Below are positions 1 through 8,600 of a stretch of 12,074 nucleotides of DNA, piece by piece. The translations under genes and the position numbers were made by a program. The stretch's first letter is position 1. Every line of letters begins with the position of its first letter. Source of the DNA: an uncultured Veillonellaceae bacterium (GTDB lineage: Bacteria > Bacillota > Negativicutes > Veillonellales > Megasphaeraceae); the NCBI GenBank assembly GCA_900546795.1, contig UREG01000047.1:1-12074 (forward strand), written 5' to 3'. The notes below the pieces were generated by a model. That model searched no databases, was not told the DNA's origin, and worked only from the letters and a program-made list of their open reading frames with translations.

Positions 1-6
1 ATACCG

Positions 7-46
7 AATAAAAAAAAGCCCTGTCTGCCCAACCGGACAAACAGGG
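7..46 (-). terminator. Intrinsic terminator of the T-box leader
   Basis: On the minus strand, a 12-bp stem including two G-U pairs (arms 35-46 and 19-30) with loop GGTT (31-34) is followed by CTTTTTTTTATT (7-18). The first arm overlaps the sequence expected to form the 3' side of the antiterminator with the T-box motif at 56-69. The two structures are therefore mutually exclusive, as in canonical T-box attenuation. Confidence 0.9.
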
Positions 47-225
47 ACGTGTCAACGCGGTACCACCCTACATTATGCTCTTACCTGTAACGAAGGTCAC
101 TCGCTTTTTCTTACTAAGTTCAGAAAAAGAGCTCCTGGGAGAGTTTCGATATGACAGCCGTACCGGCTCGCACCAAACGCCGGCTCTCTGCAACAAGCTT
201 TATCCTATCTTTGTCCCAATCATCA
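19..225 (-). ncRNA. T-box leader (tRNA-sensing), probably tRNA-Leu; target gene beyond left edge
   Basis: The minus strand carries the diagnostic T-box sequence AGGGTGGTACCGCG (56-69). Upstream are other family landmarks: the AGAGAG motif (184-189), a distal stem I hairpin CCGGC/GCCGG (163-183) enclosing GGTGCGA (168-174), and a strong separate hairpin CTTTTTCT/AGAAAAAG (104-129). The 3' strand of stem I reads GAAACTCTCCCAGGAGC, which places the specifier at CUC (141-143, Leu), with UCC (138-140, Ser) as the alternative. In T-boxes the base after UGG pairs with the tRNA discriminator. Here it is U, matching A73 as in tRNA-Leu, whereas bacterial tRNA-Ser normally has G73. I therefore infer leucine. 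The leader would govern a gene to the left of position 1, plausibly leuS, when uncharged tRNA stabilises the antiterminator. The T-box class is very sure; the amino acid is moderately sure. Confidence 0.92.
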
Positions 226-253
226 CTTTTTAATGTGGAAATAAGTTGAATTC

Positions 254-282
254 ATTATGACAAATAGTTTTTCATTTGTCAA
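254..282 (-). promoter_or_regulatory. Sigma-70-type promoter of the T-box leader
   Basis: Read on the minus strand, TTGACA (277-282) is separated by exactly 17 bases from CATAAT (254-259), a near-consensus sigma-A/sigma-70 promoter. Transcription would start around 245-248, just ahead of the T-box stem I, and run leftward out of the window. A 7-bp inverted repeat (GACAAAT/ATTTGTC, 259-265 and 274-280) lies across the spacer and -35 edge. The promoter starts 18 bases past the speE stop codon, so the leader is probably transcribed independently of speE. Confidence 0.75.
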
Positions 283-299
283 GACCTAATGCACTTTTT

Positions 300-1148
300 T
301 TATTTTTTATGTGCCGTTACCATGTCTTTTACAAAATTCGGCAGCATAAACGCGCTTCTTTGAATGCCTGCATTGTAATATTTCGTAGCAAACGTCTGCT
401 CCCGATTCGGCTCCCAGGTCAGCGGATCGTACGTTTTCGATCCCATCGTAAAGCAATGCATGCCGCTCGGATACAGCGGAATATGCGCCAAATACAGCCG
501 GGAAATCGGGAAAATATCCGCTACCGCATTCCAAGTCTTATCGATGATCGCCTGATGCATCCACGGAGATTCCGTCTGCTGCACAAAAAGGCCGTCTTTT
601 TTCAATGCTTTATAGGTATTCTGATAGAATTCCCGCGTAAACAGCCCTTCTCCCGGTCCAATCGGATCCGAACAATCGACAATGATTACATCGTAGTAGT
701 CTTCTTTTTCCGCAACATGGCCAATGCCGTCGCCGATTGTTACCGTCAGCTTAGGATGGTTTTCAATCATGGCCGAAGCGATCTGTGGCAGATACTGTTT
801 TGCCAATTCCACTACTTTGCCGTCGATTTCCACCATGGTCACTTCTTTGACTTTCTCATGGCGCACCGCTTCCCGCGCCGCGCCGCCGTCGCCGCCGCCG
901 ATAATCAGCACCCGTTCCGGATTGGGGTGCAGGAACAGCGGGATATGGGTGATCATTTCATGATATACAAATTCTTCTTTGATCGAAGTCTGAAACACAC
1001 CGTCCAGCGTCAGCATCATGCCAAACTCTTCCGAATTTGCCACTACGATCTTTTGAAACGGCGATTCCCCTTCATATATAATTTCAGATACTTTTGCAGA
1101 CAGCCGAAGATTCGGCGATTGTTCTTCTGTAATCCAAGTTTCTGCCAT
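300..1148 (-). CDS. speE: Spermidine synthase (polyamine aminopropyltransferase)
   Basis: This 282-residue cytoplasmic enzyme transfers the aminopropyl group from decarboxylated S-adenosylmethionine to putrescine, giving spermidine and methylthioadenosine. Length and motifs fit the bacterial SpeE family: LDGVFQ (48-53), YHEM (62-65), the Rossmann loop GGGDGG (84-89) that binds the nucleotide cosubstrate, the acidic VEID (106-109), and GD-G at 139-141. DCSDPIGP (158-165) carries the catalytic aspartates (usually D-S/T-T-D-P), and QTESPW (191-196) is in the substrate pocket. I chose ATG 1146-1148 because AGGAGG sits 6 bases upstream. An in-frame start eight codons earlier would lie ahead of that site. 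speD is not in the window. In Negativicutes, polyamines are also linked to peptidoglycan and help hold the outer membrane, a possible extra role here by inference only. The gene lies 129 bases downstream of the HNH gene on the same strand. Confidence 0.96.
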   Translation of the reverse strand: MAETWITEEQSPNLRLSAKVSEIIYEGESPFQKIVVANSEEFGMMLTLDGVFQTSIKEEFVYHEMITHIPLFLHPNPERVLIIGGGDGGAAREAVRHEKVKEVTMVEIDGKVVELAKQYLPQIASAMIENHPKLTVTIGDGIGHVAEKEDYYDVIIVDCSDPIGPGEGLFTREFYQNTYKALKKDGLFVQQTESPWMHQAIIDKTWNAVADIFPISRLYLAHIPLYPSGMHCFTMGSKTYDPLTWEPNREQTFATKYYNAGIQRSAFMLPNFVKDMVTAHKK

Positions 1149-1189
1149 CTTGATTCCTCCTTTAATACACACTCTTGCTATTCTCTATC

Positions 1190-1198
1190 AGTGTACCA
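1190..1198 (-). promoter_or_regulatory. Possible extended -10 promoter for speE
   Basis: On the minus strand, TGGTACACT provides a TGn-extended -10 element (TACACT at 1190-1195). It lies 41 bases before the speE start codon. The best -35 match, CTACAA 18 bases upstream, is weak. The site suggests speE can be transcribed separately from the HNH gene upstream. No intrinsic terminator is evident between the two genes, so read-through is also possible. Confidence 0.4.
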
Positions 1199-1277
1199 TA
1201 CTTCCCTTATTTTTTGTAGCGTAAAGCATATAGGTATTCTTATTCCCCGCCGCAAAAAACTTTCTTTGTTGGCCATA

Positions 1278-1814
1278 CTACTCTTTGATCCCAGTCTGCG
1301 TTTTCAGTTGTTCCTCTTTTTCCATCAGTTCCAAATACAACATGGACAATCCGTCCCAAGCGGCAATATCTCCCGGCGGATATAAGCTCCATTCCAATTC
1401 CTCCAGCGTCCAGTTATTCTTCACCAAATTTCGTTTCATCGAAGTCGTCACCCAATTTTCTTTTTTATCCATGCCGCCTCGGGCAATCAGTACGATATGA
1501 TCAATAGACGGCATCAGCAGCCAATGGGCCATATGGCATTCTTCCTGTTTGCCATGAGGGTGAAAAGGAACAATCTCCGGAAAATAAAACGAAATAATCC
1601 GTAAAATTCCTGGATGGAGCAGTTTTTCTCCGCTATATCGGTCGATGAAGCCGTCTCGTTTGAATATCTGCAGCTTCTCTGTTTTGGAATACCGTCTTTT
1701 TTCTCTTATAACCGGCTGAAACGGAGCATTGGCTGCCAATACGCACCCAGCCTCCATTTTTTGATTTGCCGCTAGCAGCCGAATGGCTCTTGCGATCACT
1801 TCTGCCTGTTCCAT
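1278..1814 (-). CDS. HNH-fold protein, putative endonuclease
   Basis: This is a 178-residue soluble protein with no signal peptide or membrane segment. The central part resembles HNH nuclease-like proteins: a leading segment FKRDGFIDRYSGEKL (51-65), then SIDHIVLIARGG (103-114) with the Asp-His pair D105-H106, then KENWVTTSMKRN (118-129) with asparagines at 120 and 129, and a following helix. The DH...N...N spacing is as expected for a beta-beta-alpha metal site. The leading segment has R-Y-S-G where many relatives have a cysteine-containing zinc knuckle, so this copy lacks that possible structural zinc site. The start ATG is backed by AAGGAG six bases upstream. Its substrate is unknown, and no restriction, phage or toxin partner is adjacent. 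It may act in DNA processing or be a non-catalytic relative. Family call moderate; function not established. Confidence 0.72.
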   Translation of the reverse strand: MEQAEVIARAIRLLAANQKMEAGCVLAANAPFQPVIREKRRYSKTEKLQIFKRDGFIDRYSGEKLLHPGILRIISFYFPEIVPFHPHGKQEECHMAHWLLMPSIDHIVLIARGGMDKKENWVTTSMKRNLVKNNWTLEELEWSLYPPGDIAAWDGLSMLYLELMEKEEQLKTQTGIKE

Positions 1815-1847
1815 AGCATACTCCTTTATCTTGCTTTTATTTCTTTT

Positions 1848-1856
1848 AGTATACCA
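1848..1856 (-). promoter_or_regulatory. Extended -10 promoter for the HNH gene
   Basis: On the minus strand, TGGTATACT contains TATACT (1848-1853) preceded by TGG, a good extended -10. It lies 33 bases before the HNH start codon. The region where a -35 would lie is only weakly matched (TTTTAT at 17-base spacing). It is back-to-back with the promoter region of the LUD gene in the 118-bp divergent intergenic space. Confidence 0.5.
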
Positions 1857-1867
1857 GCCGCCCTATT

Positions 1868-1910
1868 TTGATAAAAGGATTTTTCAATTTATTATCGAAT
1901 ACTTTATATT
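1868..1910 (+). promoter_or_regulatory. Candidate promoter region for the LUD gene
   Basis: This AT-rich stretch upstream of the plus-strand gene has TTGATA (1868-1873), then TATTAT (1890-1895) at 16-base spacing. A second possible -10, TATATT, is at 1905-1910. Either could serve, and I cannot decide between them. The stretch ends shortly before the ribosome binding site at 1919-1925. Confidence 0.4.
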
Positions 1911-1932
1911 AATTGATAAGGGAGGAATGCAT

Positions 1933-2574
1933 ATGACATCATTGGCAAAACAACAATACCGGCTGATTGCAGAACAGCTGATTCCTAAACTGCAAAAAAA
2001 TAAATTTGAAGCGTCCTATGTCGATACAAAAGAGGAAGCCCTGCAATTCTTACTGGACCATATTCCGCAGGAAGCTGCCGTCGGCTTCGGCGGTTCCGCC
2101 ACACTGGCAGAGCTGGGCATCGAAGATAAGTTGCTGGAACGGGGCCACACCGTCTACAATCACAACCGCCCCGGCCTTTCTCCGGAAGAAGTCCATCAGT
2201 TCCGCCACGCTGAACTTTCCTGCCATACGTTTTTGACCAGTACCAATGCGCTGACCTTAAACGGGGAACTCGTCAACAAAGACGGTACGGCCAACCGCGT
2301 TGCCGCCATGATGTTCGGCCCGCAGCAAGTCATTATTGTGGCCGGCATGAACAAGATCACGGCCGATATTGAAAGTGCGCTGAAACGGATTGAGCTGGAA
2401 GCGGCTCCCCGCAACAACATGCGGCTGGGTATGCCCAACCCATGTACGCGAATCGGTTCCTGCGTAAACTGCCAGCTTCCGACCCGCATCTGCAATGTCA
2501 CAACAATCATGCACCATAAACCGGGCGGTATCCAGATCCATATTCTTCTTGTCGGCGAATCACTGGGATTCTAA
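1933..2574 (+). CDS. LUD-domain protein (lactate-utilisation/DUF162-like) with a four-cysteine cluster
   Basis: This 213-residue protein belongs to the LUD domain family (LutB/LutC/YkgG relatives), judged by GFGGSATL (51-58), the TSTNALTLNGELVN segment (102-115) and DGTANRVAAMMFGP (117-130). After the core it carries cysteines 171, 177, 180 and 187 (C-x5-C-x2-C-x6-C), which could bind a metal or Fe-S cluster. There is no signal peptide or membrane segment. LutA, LutB and lactate permease genes are not next to it, so it looks like one of the stand-alone LUD proteins common in anaerobic Firmicutes, whose reaction is not established. I chose the ATG at 1933 because GGGAGG ends seven bases before it; the in-frame ATG at 1927 is too close to that site. 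It is transcribed divergently from the HNH gene and ends at the bidirectional terminator. Family call firm; direct role in lactate oxidation uncertain. Confidence 0.88.
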   Translation: MTSLAKQQYRLIAEQLIPKLQKNKFEASYVDTKEEALQFLLDHIPQEAAVGFGGSATLAELGIEDKLLERGHTVYNHNRPGLSPEEVHQFRHAELSCHTFLTSTNALTLNGELVNKDGTANRVAAMMFGPQQVIIVAGMNKITADIESALKRIELEAAPRNNMRLGMPNPCTRIGSCVNCQLPTRICNVTTIMHHKPGGIQIHILLVGESLGF

Positions 2575-2580
2575 GACAGC

Positions 2581-2613
2581 AAAAAGACTGCGAATATAAT
2601 TCGCAGTCTTTTT
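2581..2613. terminator. Bidirectional intrinsic terminator
   Basis: A perfect 14-bp stem (AAAAAGACTGCGAA at 2581-2594 with TTCGCAGTCTTTTT at 2600-2613) closes a five-base loop TATAA. The stem is flanked by T on one side and A on the other, giving a U-run in either direction. It sits seven bases past the LUD stop codon (plus) and 14 bases past the adhesin stop codon (minus), so it can end both convergent transcripts. Confidence 0.93.
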
Positions 2614-2627
2614 TTATTGCTTATCCC

Positions 2628-5600
2628 TTATTCTTTTTTCATATCTTCATCAGCAGTCTGCCGTTGTTTTCGCTGTTCCAGAAGCTGGCTGACTTTTGCA
2701 TACCAGTCCACCGGCTCAGCCCCATCTTCTACATAAATCGTGAAGTCCTCATTGGGTTCCTCTCCGATTTCTTCCTTGTCGTCGATGGCGATCGTATCCG
2801 CTGATTTATTTTGCATAGCCAACAGTTTTGCTTGTTCCTGCTGCTCCGCTGCATATACGTCTTTTTGCTGCAGGGAAACGGCATTCATTTGATTGAGCGC
2901 CGCACCGCCGGCTTCTCGGATATCCGCACGGGAAGCAATCCACACATGTTCGGCCGTTACGTTCTGTACACGCACCCGTTCACCGGTCATGTCTACGGAA
3001 TTTGCCGTTACATTCCGTACGTTCGTGTTATCCTTCGTATCTGTGAAAAGAGAATGTGCAGCGGTCAGCGTATCTGCGGTCAATGCATTCGCCTGAATCG
3101 AAATATCCCCCGCTTCCGCCGACTGTATCTCCACATTGCCGCTGGCTTCAATGGCTGCCTTTCGCTGTGCCGATACATGATCAGCCGATACCGTGTTGGC
3201 CTGAATGGATAATTCCGCAGCTTCTGCGCGGCCTAATTCTGTATACGCAGTCTGCAGATCCGCCGTTCCTGCCGCTTCCAGAATTTGATTCCGCAAATGA
3301 TCCGCCGCAATCGATACGTCCTGTCCGGAAATGGTTTCTACGTCCGTTTCTCCTGTCGTTCTCGTTTGCAGTGAATCCGACGCAGCAAGCACCTTGCTTC
3401 GTAACGATTCCGCTTCGATCGTAGTGCGGCCGCCGCCCACATAGGCTGCGTCAACTTGCTCTTTCGCCCGGATCGTAAGATCGCTTGCTCCAATAACGGC
3501 TTTTGCTTGCACCGCCTTCGCCTGAATATTCGTATCAGCGCCTGCGATCAGACCCGCCTGAACTTGGTTATCGGAAGCAATCGATACCTGATTGTCAGCG
3601 CCGATAATGCCGGATTCTACTCGGCCCGCCTGGATATGCGTATTTTCACCCAATACGGCTTGCGCCTGCAAGTTTTCTTTTGCCGTTATGTCGGCATCTT
3701 TGTCGGCTAAAATAACGCCCGCTTCTACCGAATCGGCCTGAATGCGCGTCTGCCCGCCAGCTACGATTCCTGCTTGGACGCTGCCCGCCTGGATATCAGC
3801 TTTTTGTTCGCCTAAAATCAGGACTGCCTGAACGGTTTTAGCCTGCACCGCTGCCGCATCTGCCGCAAGCGTTCCGACTGCTGCCGTTTCCGCTGCGCGC
3901 ACCGATGCATTGCCGCTTGCCGCAATCTCTCCAGCATTCACAGTTCCCGCTTCTACAGTTACGTCATTTCCGCTTACACTGCCAAGGCTTGCCTGTCCAC
4001 CGGCTCGCACCGCTGCATTGCCGCTTGCCGCAATATCTTCGGCGTTCACAGTTCCCGCTTCCACGGTCACGTCATTTCCGCTTACGCTTCCAAGACTTGC
4101 CTGGCCACCGGCTCGTATCGATGCATTACCATTCGCCGTGATATCACTAGCTTCCAATGTCTCTGCTTCCACGGTCACGTCATTTCCGCTTACACGGCCA
4201 AGCGTTGCCTGTCCACCGGCTCGTACCGCTGCATTGCCGCTTGCCTCAATATCACTAGCATTCACAGTTACCGCTTCCACGGTCACATCATTTCCGCTTA
4301 CGCTTCCTAGACTTGCCTGGCCACCGGCTCGCACCGCTGCATTGCCGCTTGCCGCAATATCTCCAGCGTTCACAGTTCCCGCTTCTACAGTTACGTCATT
4401 TCCGCTTACACTGCCAAGACTTGCTTGATCACCGGCTCGCACCGATGCGTTGCCGCTTGCTGCGATATCTTCGGCATTCAATGTTTCTGCTTCCACGGTC
4501 ACGTCATTGCCGCTTACACTTCCAAGGCTTGCCTGTCCACCGGCTTGTACCGCTGCGTTGCCATTCGCCGTGATACCACTAGCTTCCAGTGTTCCCGCTT
4601 CTACAGTTACATCATTTCCGCTTACACGGCCAAGACTTGCCTGGCCACCGGCTCGTACCGCTGCGTTGCCGCTTGCCGCGATATCTCCGGCGTTCACAGT
4701 TTCCGCTTCCAAGGTCACGTCATTTCCGCTTACGCTTCCTAGACTTGCCTGGCCACCGGCTCGTACCGATGCATTGCCGCTTGCCGCGATATCTCCGGCG
4801 TTCACAGTTTCTGCAATTACCAATACTGCTTCTCCGCTTACAGTACCTATGCGCGCTTCATCAGCCGCAGCCAGGCTCACTTCGCCCGTACCCACAATAT
4901 TTTGCGTTTCCAGACGGTTTGCCAGCAGCGATATCGATGCGCCTTTCATATCACCAGTTGTTACCTGCTGTCCGCGAATACCGATATTGCCGCGAGTGTT
5001 CACATCGCCGGCAGCAACTGTTTGCGCCTGAATATCCGTCATACCGACCGTACCATTTATATTGCCCAAATCCACTCGGTTATCGGCATGCACAATCAGC
5101 TCATTTGCCGACACTTTCGTGGCTTCCTTACCATCACTATGCTGTAAGGTAATATCGGCGCCTTTTAACTGCGCTCGTCCTCCTGCGCGGAGAGAGTCTG
5201 TTTCTACCGTCAGCACGCCGTCTTCCTGCACCGCTTCCAGCGTTACGTCTTTCGCAGCCGAAACAGAAGAAGCCCGCAGGCGGCCGCCTTGTGTTTTTAC
5301 ATACGCAGAACCCGTTTCCGACTGCAGCACATCGATCGATGAGCCATCACCCTGCTGACGCAAGTACAAATCGCCTTTCGCTGTATACGAACTGCTCATT
5401 TCCGTTCCGGCCTTCACACCCAGGAAGCTGTCAGCCGCACCGATTTCAGCTCCATCCAGATGCACGTCCTGTGCCTGAATTGCCGTCCGGCCGTCCCGGC
5501 CATACCAGTCGCGGATTCGGCCGTCGGCTTGTATAGCTGCCTGACCTTCTTCCGCATAGATCGATTCGACCTGAACGCCGCTTTTAGACTGGATCGCCAC

Positions 5601-8600
5601 ATTGTCTTTTGCCCGGCCTGTTACGATAATACCCTCTGCATCTCGGCTTTCTGCCTTTACGTCTACGCTGCCGCCTGCCGCTTCCGCAATAAGCCGGTCT
5701 GCAGTGATTTTTCCTTCACCTGCCGTACGGATAGAGCCGCTGCCCTGTATTTTTACAATACGGCTGTCAATATTGCCGAGCTTCACATCGTTCTGCGAAG
5801 ATACATACGCATGATCCTTGCTCTGGATTGACAGCTGATTTGCTGCATCTACGTCCAGCGCATTGGTTCTTCTGATCTCGATTTGGTCCCCGTTTCGGGT
5901 AATCTCGCCGGCTTCTGCCGAAGCCAACGCCACCAGCTCCTGTGTTGTGAAATCGTTGTACGAGGTCTTATCTTTCAAATCGATCACATACACCGATTCA
6001 TCGCGCCCTACGTTCCCTTTCAGCGTAACTGAATCGCCGGTGATATCAGCCTGTCCGTGCTGATATGCGCTGAGAGCGGCAGATTTCTTTATCTGATCCG
6101 AAACGGCATACGCCGCGATATCCTGCGCAGATACCGTACCGCCGCGCAGCACCCGTTCCTGTTCTGCTTCGGTCAGGAACCGATTATCTGCAAATCGATA
6201 GAGTCCGTTTTCTTCCTGGTTTAATGTAAAGGAGCCGTCATAAGCAGCCACCTCTTCCGCCGTCCACGAACCGACGCCTTCAGCCTGCAGTTGTTCAAAT
6301 GCCTGCTGCCGTTCCCGGCGATATGCTTCTCTGGCCGTTTCCTCCGTTCCTGCCGCCGTCATTTCTTCTTCAGACAAACGATACTGTCCCGTTTCATCTA
6401 CCTGCGACGCCAATGCCTGGTACCGGTCATATTTTTCCTGAACCGCTTCTTTCAGCCCGGCTTTTTGTTTTGCCGCGGCTTCCGGAGACTCTTCCAGTGC
6501 ACCGTATAAGAGCTGCTGCTTCAAACGTTCTGCTCGCCCCGCATCCAAGCTCCGGTCACTGTCATTGCCGGTAATCTGATCCGCTTCAAGTACTACAGTT
6601 GAGCCGCTGACCTCTTCAATCCTCAGATTTTTATTCGTTTTGGCTTTGGCTGCAGAAATATATACCTCATTTTGCGCCTCTGCCGTCAGCGTATCGCCGC
6701 TGCCTGTACCAGTTTCTACATCCAGTTCCTTACCAGCCCGGCCTAAACTGCCTTCTTTTGAAATCAGCTCAATAGAAGAGCCTTTCAGCTGCGTTGCCTG
6801 CTTCGTCCCCAATATGCTTCCTTGGTTTTCTAAGTGCAGGAGACCTTTAGCATCAATACGGCCTTTAATATTCAGGTCCTGACCGCCGCTATTTTCTATA
6901 TACAGCGAATCCACCTGGCCAACCGCCAAATTCGAAGTCTCTGTATGCAGTTCCTGCCCCGCTTGGCCAATCATGCCGGCCTGGCCGTCTTTTCCGGCAG
7001 AAAGGGTCAGATTTTCCGCCCGGATTACACCGCGGTCATTAGTCTGATAAATATTCGCGCCGCTGATCGTGGTGTCGCCTTTTTTATTTTCCACCGTACC
7101 GGCAATCCCCACATCGCTTTTACTTTCAATATGAAGCTGTCCCGCAGATTCATTGCCGATAAAGTCAATCCCGATGCCATAATCCGCTTTTGCGGTATAC
7201 CGGTCGTAATGACTCTGTTTCTTTACTTCTGTCCAGGTATAGGTATGTTCTTTGGTCACTAAATATTTCCGTTTAGCATTATGATCCCAGTTTTCTATCC
7301 GGTCCTCCGTCGTAACATCAAGGCTTTCATGAATGACGTCCTCTGACTTGTCAAATTGATTCGGATTGCCGTACGAAACATACGTACCGTCCGCTTTATC
7401 ATAGACAATTCCTGTAGTCTCATTGATTTTGACAGCGCTCGGATCTTTGGAACTGATCTTGCCCCAGGAACCGCCGATATCAAAATTCGTTCTGCTTGAC
7501 CGATAATCGGTTCTGATCTCTTTATCCTGCCCTGTCGTCCAGGTATACGTCAACCCTTTCGTCGGATTGTAGACACCGCCGGCATCCGTCCATTCTCCTC
7601 CATTTTCCGATTTCTGGATTTGTCCGTTCAGCCGCCGGTATTCCGTCGTCTTAATCGTTTCGCCGTCCGCCTGAATATCCTGAATGATAATTTTTCCTTC
7701 TACGCCGCTGCCGGTGCTGATATTTTTCAATTCAATCGGCAGTGCAGAATAGTTCGCTACGTTGATCGTGCCATACCCATCGAGCACGCTCAATTTGGCC
7801 CCGTCTTTAGACGTGTTGAGAATCGTACCGTAAAGCTGGATTTTTCCGCCGTTCACTTCGATACCGTCGATTTCAAATTTCTGATTCTTCGCATCATAGG
7901 TCACATATTCCGCCGCATTGCCGCCTTCGGTCAGCCGCCATTTTTTGCCGGAAGAAATATCCGCTTCCGTCAATTCGCTGATCTTTTTCTTCATCTGGCC
8001 GTCGGTTACCGTAATGCTGCCCGTATCTTCCGGTATCTCCAAATTCCAATCGGCAATACCACTCTGGATCTTGCCGTTGATATTCAAATACCGCGCGCTG
8101 ATCATGATAGAACCGTTGGCAGTCACGCCGTGGCTTTCTCCCTGGCCCTGATAGATCGCTTTCGGATCGCCGCCTATATTTTGAATGCCCGGCGTATAGC
8201 TTTGCGTGTAATCTCCGCTCTTGGCCTTAATATCGATACTGCCGCCCTTGATATCGCCGTTGACAGTGATATCGCCTTTATTGCTCGTAATCGATACCAG
8301 GCCGTCTTTATTAGAAATCGTCTTTCCCCGGTTCAGCGTAATAGTAGAAGCGCCAAATACCGCTCTTTCGACCGGCTTGCCGCCGATCGTTTCTGTTGCG
8401 GTATATTCTCTGTTGTTGAAACGGTTTTCTATCTCTACAGCCGGCCCTTTTGCCGAATCGTCAGCAATCGTCGGTGCCGCCTCTTTATTCCGATTTCCTG
8501 CCTGCAGTGCCTTCGTATCTTTAATGAGTTTTCCGTTGCGGTAGATCGATCCGCCGTCCGTTACGGTAATATTGCCCAGCGTCAGCTGGTTCGGCGATGC

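Noticed and set aside
1149..1172. Longer speE start eight codons upstream
   Set aside because: The added codons cover the AGGAGG ribosome binding site itself, and the family N-terminus begins at the ATG at 1148.
276..1385. Long plus-strand open frame (369 codons) opposite speE
   Set aside because: It is antisense to a gene with full family motifs, has a low-complexity Arg/Phe/His-rich translation, runs into the opposite HNH gene, and has no ribosome binding site. It is a codon-bias shadow.
1783..1932. N-terminal extension of the LUD protein from 1783
   Set aside because: It would overlap the HNH start and its promoter, encodes a hydrophobic low-complexity stretch, and ignores the strong GGGAGG site before 1933.
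3936..4799. CRISPR-like or satellite array
   Set aside because: The 108-bp period has no spacers, stays exactly in frame and encodes a clear 36-residue protein repeat within one long coding frame.
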